Shown here piece after piece: positions 8,001 to 16,936 of a DNA stretch of 64,000 bases. The stretch spans positions 1 through 64,000 of the IMG/VR virus record IMGVR_UViG_3300034013_000869. One strand, given 5' to 3'. Numbering within the stretch: the first letter of the stretch is position 1; every line of letters starts with the position of its first letter. Under the pieces are notes generated by a model that was not told the origin of the DNA, ran no database searches, and was given only the letters and a program-made list of their open reading frames with translations. A program made the position numbers and the translations under genes. The stretch is from a virus.

Positions 8001-9563
8001 TTCACTGGTGGTCAGTTTTATGGATCAAGAAGTTTCAACGATAACGCAACATCAGATTATCAATATTATGATACTAATAGAATTAGAACTTATTATAAAA
8101 ATGGTTATACTTATGGTAGTCCATATACAGTAGTTGTTGGAACTACTTCAAATGATAGATATTCTTGGAGAGGTGGAGTTTTCTTAAATGGATTATTCTC
8201 TAAGAGTGATTGGGAAAGTGGTACTTTCTCAGGTGGTCAGTTTTTCAACTCAAAATGGTATGATGGTATTTTTGAAAATGGAACTTTAGGAAGTAATCAA
8301 TTATCAACAAGTGATACAATTTTCTACAATGGAACTTTTAGTTATGTAACAGTTGAAAATGCTTTAATTTACGCGAGTGATACAAGTCATTCAGGAATGT
8401 CAAGTTCCACAATTGTTTGGAAAAATGGAGTATTTAATAATGGTATATTCTCTACGGATTATCAACAATCAGCATTAAATAGTACATCAAATACAGCAAC
8501 TTGGGAAAATGGACTATTTAATGGTGGTCAATTTGTATCAATGGCTAAGTGGAAAAGTGGAACATTTAATAATGGTAAATTTACATCAGCATATGGATGG
8601 TCACAAAGCAGTTCAACACTTCAATCAGATTATAGTTGGGAAAGTGGTAAATTTAACGGAGGTGAATTTGGAAATGCAAACGGATTAAGTAACTCAACTT
8701 GGTATACAGGAGAGTTTAATAATGGAGTATTCAAAGGTAGAGTTTGGAACGATGGTATATTTTTATATGGTGAATTCCAAGGTAGTGGAGATAGTCCGGT
8801 AAGTGGATTAACTTGTGGAAACGCATCTGATTTTGTTAACGCATATACATACTCATATTGGGGACATTGGAGAAATGGTATATTCACAGATGTAAAAGAT
8901 AAATTTATAACAGATATAAAACTTTACACAAAGATTAAAAAGTCAATGGATGTTGAAACTAGAGGAGCAAGAGCTAAGTTTAAAAATGCTTTATGGGAAT
9001 CCGGAACATTTAGTCATCCAAGTGGAGAAATGTTTAGTTCGGTTTGGTTAGATGGTTCTTTTGAAAGTGGTAAATTCAAATCAAGTTCATTCAATCCATA
9101 TGTAAAAAGAGGAGGTTCTTTACAACCATCATTTAACTTAAATGATGATACTTGTTATTGGGAAAATGGTCAATTAGAAGATAGTGATTTTTATATTTCT
9201 AGATGGAAAAATGGAACATTCACTATAGGTACAGCAACGGGTATGATATGGGAAAATGGTGTTAATAATTATATGAACGCATTTAATGTATTCTGGGAAG
9301 CAGGAACTTGGAAAAATGGAAACTGGTATGGATCTTCTTTTCAATTTGATGGAGAAGTTGATGATGATTATACAATGCAAATACTAATGAGAGGAATGTA
9401 TTGGAGTGGAACATCTTCATGTCATGTTTGGAATATATTCTTGGATAATGAATATGAACCATCAGTTATGAGTTTTACAGCAAGTACTCCAGTTTTATCA
9501 CCTCGAAATCTTGGACCACAAGATCAGTCCCCTCTTCCTATAGATACTAACCCAGTAGAGTAG
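5073..9563 (+). CDS. giant virion protein with W/F-centred pentapeptide-type repeats
   Basis: A 1496-residue protein, probably a tail, baseplate or fibre component. The N-terminal 300 residues are non-repetitive, with barrel-like segments (GLKVGDRVFILNGNY). Classic pentapeptide repeats occur around residues 450-500 (SKFEN, SYFRN, SVFIN, SNYNS). From about 960 to 1440 many blocks follow the five-residue pattern (W/F)-x-x-G-x, for example WESGTFSGGQF and WENGLFNGGQF. These should stack as a square right-handed beta-helix with aromatic cores. The C-terminus is Pro-rich. A 43-base gap separates it from the next gene, which has the same repeats. Fibre or baseplate role is inference. Confidence 0.75.
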   Translation: MANFSDYPLRPKIPNLGTSSIPAVVATTSMKSPLDNSFIKNMSSIISKKPLLISKADLIGLGKNKKLVGYNPLQDLVSDAGKSFSPRIINWVEPYEINGIDKSLFYTEVNSGLKVGDRVFILNGNYDSDSLIISNKYKKGRDGYKVLFVDNCQIVLDIDYTGVLPYLEESIDKFIKVYYIKNVQDFLHANRHATTGSAEFDYKFNYYQNNIAFIDQDYTTTTSWGRNGGIIGSPGFFVKSGITQSWTNISNDLINSGSYSYALSPIYSNNDRIKIMESDFTYNGKTFQEGFVYKWNVGPTQSEWIVDVKYSKPLITKGNFRDGNFNGFWNTGLFGSQNKQIKWEGKTSTWKSGTLLNTNWIKGTYEALYTLPESYYSGLNDDGFPYQKLNTPNNSGRSFNFIIDSIIEQSTINNGTIINSIIGTSSATYSVVENYLMNYTTPYPNLIKKAYFEDCNFNNAYISNSELKNIKTNNSKFENVKSVNSYFRNSVFINSNYNSDNIIKILGYDELNATEYPSIGSTFSIGGSYASLNDVSQKVYKFYINESGYNRLKTGDKLYIKGIKLNNSSKEILNLFDKKLRLGSWTEYIDDYNIYTNKFFKRGIDVSAFLSSPLENSYLFESVRKPIDPLNTTSPDTYHTSVYSANPNSNLYSIDIWMSIYDINDEVLLPSSPGLNGMTSPTPNRPFLKEYLNINTSWEYPTKYDYISATGSGPVKLGNIVDVTNAYIVDADFESGIFENSNWNSGYHINSQTDLNITDSSATSSLNDGVYNLSFTSSNSLLATSLYNQFHQETEYPLFVGEVVFLDGVDFNDGTTITRLPDAYKVVSNNLLGVYKLEELVTGTVSIISSLTQSTGTFSTTNAGNRYGYIKSLKFNKSKIKSGIFRRPYITNSIIENDSYDSLDKDFSDIPKLRNLVVTDSLFTNKSNRLSSATYLYSSFLSGSDSWNNGIIQNSIWVNGTFSSGVIKESSWLDGVFTGGQFYGSRSFNDNATSDYQYYDTNRIRTYYKNGYTYGSPYTVVVGTTSNDRYSWRGGVFLNGLFSKSDWESGTFSGGQFFNSKWYDGIFENGTLGSNQLSTSDTIFYNGTFSYVTVENALIYASDTSHSGMSSSTIVWKNGVFNNGIFSTDYQQSALNSTSNTATWENGLFNGGQFVSMAKWKSGTFNNGKFTSAYGWSQSSSTLQSDYSWESGKFNGGEFGNANGLSNSTWYTGEFNNGVFKGRVWNDGIFLYGEFQGSGDSPVSGLTCGNASDFVNAYTYSYWGHWRNGIFTDVKDKFITDIKLYTKIKKSMDVETRGARAKFKNALWESGTFSHPSGEMFSSVWLDGSFESGKFKSSSFNPYVKRGGSLQPSFNLNDDTCYWENGQLEDSDFYISRWKNGTFTIGTATGMIWENGVNNYMNAFNVFWEAGTWKNGNWYGSSFQFDGEVDDDYTMQILMRGMYWSGTSSCHVWNIFLDNEYEPSVMSFTASTPVLSPRNLGPQDQSPLPIDTNPVE

Positions 9564-9590
9564 TAAATTTTTATTACAATGAAAGTAAAA

Positions 9591-9600
9591 TAATATATAT
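9591..9600 (+). promoter_or_regulatory. TAATATATA box upstream of second giant virion gene
   Basis: TAATATATAT lies seven bases before the ATG at 9607, in the 43-base gap between the two giant genes. It matches the box before other putative late genes. Confidence 0.4.
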
Positions 9601-9606
9601 AATAAT

Positions 9607-12600
9607 ATGAGTTGGAATACATCAGTATCAGGAATATCGTCAGCAGATTGGAGATTAACAACAATAGGCACTGGAGGGCCCACTCCAATTAGAATGCGTG
9701 TTAATAGTCAAGTATCACCATCAAAGTTAACAACCTTAACATATGTTAGTTCAACCAACTATCAATTTAAAAGTGGTAAAACTTATCAATTTGTTACAGA
9801 TGTTTATTATTATATGAATAATTTAAATCCAAATTCAGCGTCCTTTTCGATATCAACTCCGATTGAAACAGTATCTAATTTTCAATGGGATGAGAGTTTA
9901 GATTATAATAAATTTAAAGGAACAAGTCCTTCGATTTTAGGAACAGGAACATCAGTTGGTAGATTTCCAGGTATTACAAATTCTAATTTTTATTTTTACG
10001 CGACTCCACCAAGTGATATATCAACAAAAAATATTATTGAGTATAATGCTAATAATAAATTTGGAACTGCTAGTAATACAGAAACAATTAGCGCCGGTAT
10101 AACCAACTTCAATTTATCTGAAATGGATTATAGAATCCAAGGTTTTGCCTTTTATAAATGGGGTGATGCTCCATATTCAAGAGCCGGAACATCTTCTACT
10201 TTCACAGGAGCTTATCCACAAAATGGACTTGGGTGGACATATGATGCTAACTATAATTCTGGTGAGCTTTTACACTGGTATGACGATTCACAAGTTAATC
10301 TTAATCCAGTTGGTGGTGGACGAACAACTAAAATAGGATCGGTTGGATATAGACAAAATAATTATATAGCAAAATTTGTACCATATACTTACTTTAACTT
10401 CTCATTTAATTATCAAAATCAACATGGTGATTTTCCACTTGAGATATATTTATCAAGTACACTACCAACAAATAATCCGGGATCATTTTCAAAACCAACT
10501 AATGCGTTATTAATTGGAACACTAACTCAAAGTATTTCTGTAATAGCTGGTGTGACCTATTCATCTCGCTCATATTCAATACCTCACAAATTCTTCTCAT
10601 TAGAAGGTGGTAGATATATTTATTTTAAAGGACCATTCGTAGGAACCCAAAGTTCAGCTACATATAGTAGTATTTTCATAACAGATATAGTGGTAGAGGG
10701 TGGATATCATCCAGGCAATAATGAGCAATATCAAACTTCAAATGTTACTAGTATAATACCATATGGACTAATTGGTGCAACATATTCAACATATGTTGGT
10801 AATGGAAACACAATAAACGCAACACAATCACTATCAATAAGTCAAATTAATGCAAATATAGGAAATGGAACTTTCAAGTCTGGTGTTTGGGAAAATGGAG
10901 TCTGGAATAGCGGATGGAGATATGATGATAGTGTTCAAGAATTTAGTAAAATATACCAATACTTCACCTACAATAAATCAAAAAGATGGAGAATTCAAAT
11001 AGAAGGACCATCAGACGCGGTAAATAGCTTTGAAATTGGAGATAAAGTGTCTATTGGTAATATAATAGCTATAGATATTAATGAGAATAGAAAAACAATT
11101 AAAGGATATTTCACAATAATAGCCAAAACTGATTTTACAATTATTGTAGAATTTGATAATGATTTTCCTTTAAGAAGAATAGAAAAAGATTCAGACAATC
11201 ACAGAATATATGTAACTAAAAATGTATGGTTATCAGGGGCATTCTTTAATGGATATTTCAGAGGAGTTTGGAATTATGGATTATTTAGAGGATATCCAAT
11301 GATTACTGAAATGTATGACACACATTGGGTAGATGGTATATTTGATGGTGGACATTTTAACACAAGCTACTACACAGTACCTAAATTTGTTGATACTTTA
11401 TTTTATCCTAATGAAACATTTGGTGGAAGAGTAGGACTTACATTCTCTAGTAAACACGGATTGGCTGTAGGTGATACAATATTAGTAGATAAAGATAATA
11501 AAAATATCAATCCACAATATGATGGTGAAACGACTATTGATAATGTAATTAATGACTATCATATTGTAACTGCTTTACCTTGGGGGAATGACTCAACAAG
11601 TGAAGGTGGTACAGTATCTGTAACTTTATCTAAAGGAGTTGTTCAAAAAATGCAATTTAAATCTAAAAATAGATCTAAAATAACATCAAATCAATCATTA
11701 GAAAGTACATCTGTATTTATTTATGACTCATGGATGGATGTAAACTACTACAATACAAGTGCTGTTAATATTGGAAAACCTCAATCATTAGTAAATACTT
11801 TATCTGGAAAAGATTATTCTGAAAATAACTTATATGGATATCCAACAAATGATGTTTTAGAAAGCTCATCAACATTTAGAGATAGTTTTTCCACAACTAT
11901 AAGAGAGTATAGTTTAGGAACAAAATATAAGATATTTAACAATTATATAGGCGATGCTGGTAATTTCCAAGAACAATTTGGAAGCACAAGAGATTACAAT
12001 CCAATTGGAACACCTACCGAAAGTGTAGAGAGAAATAGTTCAGATAGTAAATTTATAAATCTTGGTTGGACTTATTCAAGATACAATGCTTCATCTTTAA
12101 CATTCTCAAGAACTTTTGACCTAGGTGAAGAGGGAGTTATAGGACAGGAGTTATTAGTAAGAGCTATAGGAAGAGGTGGTATTTTAGATATTTATCCATT
12201 AACAGATGATGAAATAATAGCTAATAGAACAAATGATACAATAAAGAAATTAAGATATACTGCTATTGAGTTTGATTTAGTTAGTCACTCAGAACTTCTT
12301 GAGGATGGGGGTACTTTTATAGAAAGTTCAGTTCCAACTTTACCTATACTCACAAAAAAATCTTTATTCCCAACTGGAAGTCAAGGAGGATACCCTATAC
12401 CAATGTTACATTTTAATAATATAAACACGACTCTAAGAAATATTTATTACTCAACTTTAGGTGCAGGTGGTGGTACAGTATCAACAATAATACCAGCATC
12501 TTATTTACCGATTAGTTCAAATGTCAATCACTTATCTACAAGTAAGAAAAGAAAAATTGAATATTTTTATAATAAGAAAAATCTATCAATGAATTTTAGT

Positions 12601-12945
12601 GGGTACGTTGGATATACTGTTCAATCAACTTTTAATTATGTAATAGATAACATTAAATTTATAGAGATTGATATGATTCCCTTTTTCCAGTATTTCGTTG
12701 AATCAAATATTAATAAAGGTATACAAATTCCTTTTCAAGGAATATCACCTTATATAGATTATAGTAATCCATTCTTTAATTTCTTAGATAATATATCACT
12801 TGGTGTTAGCAGTATTGCTGTATCAAATTCAAATGTTGCAGTTAGTGGAGTAGGTGTTGGTGTTTCAACAAATAATCCACCAGCAAATAATCCAGCAGGT
12901 GGATTATTTGAGACCGGAATAGGAACTGAGGGTCGAGGTGATTAG
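9607..12945 (+). CDS. giant virion protein with short W/F-x-x-G repeat blocks
   Basis: A 1112-residue protein, probably a partner of the upstream 1496-residue one. It is rich in Ser, Thr, Asn and Gly, as tail-fibre proteins are. Short repeat blocks appear near residues 420-435 (GTFKSGVWENGVWNSG), 540-560 (VWLSGAFFNGYFRGVWNYG) and 578-586 (HWVDGIFDGGHF). Between them are barrel-like segments such as FEIGDKVSIGNIIAIDI. The C-terminus is low-complexity, with repeated NNPPANNPAGG. The gene overlaps the DnaJ gene on the other strand by four bases at its stop. Confidence 0.7.
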   Translation: MSWNTSVSGISSADWRLTTIGTGGPTPIRMRVNSQVSPSKLTTLTYVSSTNYQFKSGKTYQFVTDVYYYMNNLNPNSASFSISTPIETVSNFQWDESLDYNKFKGTSPSILGTGTSVGRFPGITNSNFYFYATPPSDISTKNIIEYNANNKFGTASNTETISAGITNFNLSEMDYRIQGFAFYKWGDAPYSRAGTSSTFTGAYPQNGLGWTYDANYNSGELLHWYDDSQVNLNPVGGGRTTKIGSVGYRQNNYIAKFVPYTYFNFSFNYQNQHGDFPLEIYLSSTLPTNNPGSFSKPTNALLIGTLTQSISVIAGVTYSSRSYSIPHKFFSLEGGRYIYFKGPFVGTQSSATYSSIFITDIVVEGGYHPGNNEQYQTSNVTSIIPYGLIGATYSTYVGNGNTINATQSLSISQINANIGNGTFKSGVWENGVWNSGWRYDDSVQEFSKIYQYFTYNKSKRWRIQIEGPSDAVNSFEIGDKVSIGNIIAIDINENRKTIKGYFTIIAKTDFTIIVEFDNDFPLRRIEKDSDNHRIYVTKNVWLSGAFFNGYFRGVWNYGLFRGYPMITEMYDTHWVDGIFDGGHFNTSYYTVPKFVDTLFYPNETFGGRVGLTFSSKHGLAVGDTILVDKDNKNINPQYDGETTIDNVINDYHIVTALPWGNDSTSEGGTVSVTLSKGVVQKMQFKSKNRSKITSNQSLESTSVFIYDSWMDVNYYNTSAVNIGKPQSLVNTLSGKDYSENNLYGYPTNDVLESSSTFRDSFSTTIREYSLGTKYKIFNNYIGDAGNFQEQFGSTRDYNPIGTPTESVERNSSDSKFINLGWTYSRYNASSLTFSRTFDLGEEGVIGQELLVRAIGRGGILDIYPLTDDEIIANRTNDTIKKLRYTAIEFDLVSHSELLEDGGTFIESSVPTLPILTKKSLFPTGSQGGYPIPMLHFNNINTTLRNIYYSTLGAGGGTVSTIIPASYLPISSNVNHLSTSKKRKIEYFYNKKNLSMNFSGYVGYTVQSTFNYVIDNIKFIEIDMIPFFQYFVESNINKGIQIPFQGISPYIDYSNPFFNFLDNISLGVSSIAVSNSNVAVSGVGVGVSTNNPPANNPAGGLFETGIGTEGRGD

Positions 12946-13655
12946 ATTTTATTCTTTTTCAATAAAAGGTAACCAACTTTACCAGGCTCTGTTTTTGAAA
13001 CATTACCCATAGCAGGTATTTTTGTCTCATCACCTTCTAATTTGATTTTAGTTATTTTTTGTTTTCCTAAAATTCTTTTCTCACCATTACAACTCTTACA
13101 AGGATTCAAACCAACTTTACCTTTACCCATACAGAATGAGCAATCATATCCCATGTATTTACCACTACCATCACAGAAGTCACATCCATCATCACCATCA
13201 AAAGTTTTAAGTATATTACCATCAACATCTTTAATAACTATCTTAGAAGACATATCTTTACCAGTTCCGTCACAAGGTTTACATTTAACATACCTTTCAT
13301 ATTCTATATTACCATCAAATGAATCATCAATATTAATATAGATATCAAGTACTTCTGTTTTCTTAAAGTTGTCTAAATGGTCTTTACTTTTATGATAATC
13401 AAACTCAACATTTATTTCAAAAAACTCAAAATACTCATTATAGTTATTTCCAAACTTACTTTTAACATCATAATCTTTTCTTTGTTCTCCGCAAAGTATA
13501 TCATATGCTTCTGTCATTTCACCAAAAGTAACTGGATCCCCACCTTTATCCGGGTGGTGTGTAAATGAAAGTTTATAATAAGCCTTTTTTATTATTTTTT
13601 CATCGGAATTATTATCAACTCCAAGAATTGAATAATAGTTTTTATTTAAATTCAT
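12942..13655 (-). CDS. dnaJ: DnaJ-like co-chaperone (J domain plus zinc-finger domain)
   Basis: Stimulates Hsp70/DnaK ATPase and delivers substrates; phage forms can steer host DnaK to virion folding or replication. The J domain covers residues 1-65 with the essential HPD at 34-36. Four CxxC pairs (125/128, 158/161, 172/175, 186/189), most followed by G-x-G, form the two-zinc cysteine-rich domain. At 237 residues it lacks most of the C-terminal substrate and dimerisation domains of full DnaJ (about 375). The G/F linker is also missing. It is the end of a leftward block with zinc ribbons and bS21. Confidence 0.88.
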   Translation of the reverse strand: MNLNKNYYSILGVDNNSDEKIIKKAYYKLSFTHHPDKGGDPVTFGEMTEAYDILCGEQRKDYDVKSKFGNNYNEYFEFFEINVEFDYHKSKDHLDNFKKTEVLDIYINIDDSFDGNIEYERYVKCKPCDGTGKDMSSKIVIKDVDGNILKTFDGDDGCDFCDGSGKYMGYDCSFCMGKGKVGLNPCKSCNGEKRILGKQKITKIKLEGDETKIPAMGNVSKTEPGKVGYLLLKKNKI

Positions 13656-13857
13656 AGAATCCTATATTTTTTAATTTCTCTTTCATTTCAGATTTGTTTT
13701 TTGTTAAACCAACAATATCACAAACTTGTTTTGAAATACCACCAGATTCTATTATAAGAGCATCCGGTTTTGTTACATAGTTAATTAGATAATCCAATCC
13801 TTGTTTAGCGGCAGATTCTAAGTTTTCTAATTTGATATATCTTTTATTAAAGCTCAT
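13642..13857 (-). CDS. small hypothetical protein
   Basis: A 71-residue protein with NKRYIKLENLESAAKQGLDYL forming a probable helix and PDALIIESGG in the middle. The end, SEMKEKLKNIGFYEFK, only weakly resembles the RxxKIxxI tail. It overlaps the DnaJ start by 14 bases and the upstream zinc-ribbon gene by 11, so expression is probably coupled. Function unknown. Confidence 0.5.
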   Translation of the reverse strand: MSFNKRYIKLENLESAAKQGLDYLINYVTKPDALIIESGGISKQVCDIVGLTKNKSEMKEKLKNIGFYEFK

Positions 13858-14047
13858 TTTTATTCAGTATTTGTTCAATTTTATAGTCTCTATTTTTTCT
13901 AAAGTTTATAATAGAGAATGATTCTTCAGATCTAAATCCACAATGTTTACAAATATAAACGAGTGGTTTTGGAATGTATCCATAATTAGAAACAGGTTCT
14001 GAAAGACTTGTTTTAATATCAGTAGATTCACATTCTGGACAATTCAT
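13847..14047 (-). CDS. zinc-ribbon mini-protein with RxxKIxxI tail
   Basis: A 66-residue protein with two zinc-binding knuckles: CPEC at 3-6 and CKHC about 30 residues later. The C-terminus NRDYKIEQILNKNEL carries the shared tail. It overlaps the next zinc-ribbon gene upstream by four bases. The two adjacent zinc-ribbon genes look like diverged duplicates. A nucleic-acid-binding role is possible, but it could equally be a piece of a larger zinc-binding protein. Confidence 0.6.
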   Translation of the reverse strand: MNCPECESTDIKTSLSEPVSNYGYIPKPLVYICKHCGFRSEESFSIINFRKNRDYKIEQILNKNEL

Positions 14048-14337
14048 ATATCTAATATCTGATTAATTTTTTTTTCTCTTAAAATTGCTTTATTTGTTCT
14101 TTCAAATTCACCTCTTTCATCTTTATAACCACAATCATTACAAATACTTTGTGATGGAATAGTCGGTTTAGAACCATCGGTTGGTATAAAAAACTTCCAT
14201 TTAATATTCTTACTTTTACAATTCGGACAACCTGATAAATCTTCTAAAGTTCCTATAAATCCTGACTTTTGTAATTTTCCTAAATCATATGTTTTATTAC
14301 TTTGATTAGGAAACAAACTAAGTAATTTTTTAATCAT
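14044..14337 (-). CDS. zinc-ribbon protein with RxxKIxxI tail
   Basis: A 97-residue protein. CPNC and CNDC form a zinc ribbon separated by a KWKFFIPTDGSKPTIPSQSI loop. The C-terminus LREKKINQILDI is one of the cleanest copies of the shared tail. It overlaps the bS21 gene by eight bases. Relationship to the neighbouring 66-residue zinc ribbon is suggested by the same order (CxxC, about 25-30 residues, CxxC, tail). Confidence 0.6.
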   Translation of the reverse strand: MIKKLLSLFPNQSNKTYDLGKLQKSGFIGTLEDLSGCPNCKSKNIKWKFFIPTDGSKPTIPSQSICNDCGYKDERGEFERTNKAILREKKINQILDI

Positions 14338-14521
14338 TACTTCTATATTTCTTATTAATATAAGCAGCTCTACTTTTAGCGGCTCTCTTTCTATCAGATT
14401 TAGGAATAAATTCTTTTCTATCTCTAATTTCTTTAATAGCTTTAGTTTTGTCCCATTTTCTTTTTAGAACTTTCAAAGCTTTTTCAATTGGTTGTTTACT
14501 ATTTACTTCTACAATTAACAT
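14330..14521 (-). CDS. rpsU: phage-encoded ribosomal protein bS21
   Basis: bS21 is a small-subunit ribosomal protein near the 3' end of 16S rRNA that influences translation initiation. This 63-residue protein follows the family throughout: an N-terminal short strand, then ALKVLKRKWDKTKAIKEIR and SDRKRAAKSRAAYINKKY, as in E. coli ALRRFKRSCEKAGVLAEVR and ERKRAKASAVKRHAKK. Large phages are known to encode bS21, which is thought to replace the host copy and favour phage mRNAs. It is coupled to the zinc-ribbon genes. Confidence 0.9.
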   Translation of the reverse strand: MLIVEVNSKQPIEKALKVLKRKWDKTKAIKEIRDRKEFIPKSDRKRAAKSRAAYINKKYRSND

Positions 14522-14531
14522 ATATTTTAAT

Positions 14532-15338
14532 TTATTTTATAATACAATAGATTGGACAATGGTCCGATATTTTTCTAGCTAACTTTAAATCTTTAAAGTC
14601 ATTAAAGAATAAGATAACATCACTTTTACTTAAAACTAGTAGTGATGATATAAAAAAGTTATCATATTCCATATTTAACTTAACACCATTATCTTCTTTC
14701 ATTTTAAGTGAAGTCTTTTTACCTATCAAGGTTGGTTTAGACCATTTTTTAAGTTCATTAAATCCAGGGTCAGATTGTGATAAATTTAAATCTCCCATTA
14801 TAATTATTCTTTTATCCTTGTAAGTATTTTTCAATGTTGCTAAATGAACTGCCTCCAAAGCTGGATTTTTATCAGTTGGGACTAAGTGTTCACTGAAAAG
14901 ATAATATTCATTATTCTTAAATATAAAAACTGCTCGAAATGGTTCTCTATTTATTTTATCTTGTATAGACTTCTCTAGTCCAGATTCTTTTAATTTAACT
15001 CTATTTTTTTTATATAAATAAGCGTATCTTTCCGAACCATCACCAGTTGTTGGATCAGAAACAACATAGTCCCAAGATGTTCCAGTTCTATCTAATAAGT
15101 CATCTAATTTAGCAACCGCTTGTGCTCCAAATTCAGAAGTAGATACTTCTTGAATAGCAATAATATCGTAGTTTTTAATTTTATTACAGATATAATTCAT
15201 TGTAGTATCATTTTGTGATTTACTTCTACCAAAGTTTTGAATATTCCAAGATATTATATTTAGATAAGATGTGTCTGTCTGTGAATATCCAAATAGTGAT
15301 ATAAGACAAAATAGAATTGATAATTTTAATCTTTTCAT
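14532..15338 (-). CDS. secreted DNase I-like endonuclease/exonuclease/phosphatase
   Basis: A 268-residue enzyme of the EEP fold that hydrolyses phosphodiester bonds with a divalent metal. Catalytic motifs are complete: WNIQNFG (31-37), QE at 63-64, H151 (SEHLVP), GDLN (182-185) and SDH (258-260). The first 19 residues form a classical signal peptide (KR, hydrophobic LSILFCLISLF, then GYS-Q), so the enzyme should leave the cytoplasm. This is unusual for a phage gene. It may digest DNA in the periplasm or outside the cell. It is the first gene of the leftward block and is divergent from the gene at 15404. Confidence 0.85.
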   Translation of the reverse strand: MKRLKLSILFCLISLFGYSQTDTSYLNIISWNIQNFGRSKSQNDTTMNYICNKIKNYDIIAIQEVSTSEFGAQAVAKLDDLLDRTGTSWDYVVSDPTTGDGSERYAYLYKKNRVKLKESGLEKSIQDKINREPFRAVFIFKNNEYYLFSEHLVPTDKNPALEAVHLATLKNTYKDKRIIIMGDLNLSQSDPGFNELKKWSKPTLIGKKTSLKMKEDNGVKLNMEYDNFFISSLLVLSKSDVILFFNDFKDLKLARKISDHCPIYCIIK

Positions 15339-15366
15339 TGAAAATTATTTTTTTGTAAATTATATA

Positions 15367-15380
15367 TTTAATATATACTC
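15367..15380 (+). promoter_or_regulatory. TTTAATATATA box upstream of Cys-rich leader-bearing gene
   Basis: TTTAATATATACTC is 23 bases before the ATG at 15404, in the divergent gap after the secreted nuclease gene. It matches the shared late-type box. Confidence 0.45.
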
Positions 15381-15403
15381 TTATATAAAATATATTAATA
15401 AAG

Positions 15404-16936
15404 ATGTTAAAAAGATACTTTGATTTTGTAAATGAATCTCTAAACTTAATACTAGAGTCCGATGTTGTTTATTCTAGTAAACTTAGAAATGTATTATCTA
15501 AAATAGATAGTGAAATCTCTAGAAAACTTATTGAGATAGAAAATAGAGACCTTCCAGTTAGAAGTAACTATTTTGATATCATTTCAGATAAAAATGATAT
15601 GGTTTCATTTATACCAGATAGAAAAGCTCAAGAAATACTTAAAGATGTTAAAGAATTCTGGAGATTCAATGGATCTGGCGGAGGTTGGTTAAAACACTCA
15701 GAATCAAATGCTGAATTGTTTTCTAAATTAGGATATGTTCCAGAAGGAAATCCTTATTCACCAAACTCAAGAGATATTGGTGAAATAGTTGCAGAAACTA
15801 CTTCAGAAACATCTGGTAACACATATTGCTGGGTTAAATTCATGAATGGTACTGGAGAATATATTGGACAAGGAGTTTATAATAAAGAAAAACTTATAAA
15901 AGCAGAAGGAATTAAAGAGAAAGAAGTTTGGACTAAAAGTAGACAAGAAATCGGTGTAGGTAGAGGAATTAGAGCTTTATTATTAACAACTGGTGAAAAG
16001 TTTTTAGATAAAGATATTGAACAATTTGTTAATATTTATAAAGCAACAATTGATAAATTAAACGATAAGTTTAGTTTTTTTGAAGTTGTTAGTGGAACAG
16101 ATATTCATTATTGGTATAATTATGATAATTATTACCAAAGAAGTGGATCATTAGGAAGTTCTTGTATGGCAAGTGCAAGAGCAAGTTGGTTAGAAATATA
16201 CACTGCTAATCCAGAACAATGTTCAATGGTTATATTCAAATCACCAGATGATATTAATAAAATAGTTGGAAGAGCTATCTTATGGACTTTAACAGATGGT
16301 AAAAAGTTCATGGATAGAATCTATACTATAAATGATTCAGATGTTCAGTTGTTTAGAGAATACGCTAAAGAAAATGGATGGTATGCAAAATATCATAATA
16401 GTAGTACATCAAATTCCGATGCTTACGCACCAGATGGTACAAAAACAAACTTGAATTTAAGGGTTAATCTTTCTCAGAAAGACTACGACTATTTTCCTTA
16501 TTTAGATACTTTAAAATATTTTACACCAGGAAGTGGAATATTAAATAACACTGATGGTGAATATGCACTCGAAGATACTGGAGGTGGTCATTCATCTTGT
16601 GATTGTTGTGGTGGAAGTGGTAGAACTGAATGTGGTGATTGTGATGGAAGAGGAGTAGAAGACTGTAGTAATTGCGATGGAAGTGGAAAAGAAGAATGCT
16701 CAGAATGTGATGGTAATGGGAAAAACACTTGTAATAATTGTGATGGTTCAGGAAAAGTAGAAGATGATGAAGGAAATGAGATTGATTGTGATGAGTGTGA
16801 TGGAGATGGTGAATTAGAATGTGATGATTGTAATGGAAGAGGTAAAGTAGATTGTGATGAGTGTGATGGAGATGGTGAACACGATTGTAATAGTTGTGGT
16901 GGAGATGGTGAAGTTGATTGTTACGAATGTAACTAA
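15404..16936 (+). CDS. putative capsid-targeted protein with C-terminal DnaJ-type zinc clusters
   Basis: A 510-residue protein starting MLKRYFDFVNE, a clear capsid-targeting-like leader with a V-N-E site. The middle (about 215-385) is homologous to the protein at 33130-34083: VVSGTDIHYWY, SLGSSCMASARA, IVGRAILW, DRIYTI, FREYAKENGW and DYFPYLDTLKYF all have counterparts there. The C-terminal 120 residues are a run of about ten CxxCxGxG-type units with very acidic spacers, like a greatly extended DnaJ zinc domain. Function unknown; it may be packaged in the head. The stop overlaps the convergent gene by four bases. Confidence 0.7.
   Translation: MLKRYFDFVNESLNLILESDVVYSSKLRNVLSKIDSEISRKLIEIENRDLPVRSNYFDIISDKNDMVSFIPDRKAQEILKDVKEFWRFNGSGGGWLKHSESNAELFSKLGYVPEGNPYSPNSRDIGEIVAETTSETSGNTYCWVKFMNGTGEYIGQGVYNKEKLIKAEGIKEKEVWTKSRQEIGVGRGIRALLLTTGEKFLDKDIEQFVNIYKATIDKLNDKFSFFEVVSGTDIHYWYNYDNYYQRSGSLGSSCMASARASWLEIYTANPEQCSMVIFKSPDDINKIVGRAILWTLTDGKKFMDRIYTINDSDVQLFREYAKENGWYAKYHNSSTSNSDAYAPDGTKTNLNLRVNLSQKDYDYFPYLDTLKYFTPGSGILNNTDGEYALEDTGGGHSSCDCCGGSGRTECGDCDGRGVEDCSNCDGSGKEECSECDGNGKNTCNNCDGSGKVEDDEGNEIDCDECDGDGELECDDCNGRGKVDCDECDGDGEHDCNSCGGDGEVDCYECN

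Noticed and set aside
8630-8887. open frame opposite the giant repeat protein
   Set aside because: It is a mirror of the repetitive coding DNA (Pro/Leu/Asn-rich), with no upstream start context. The other antisense frames within 5073-12945 and 26869-32031 were rejected for the same reason.
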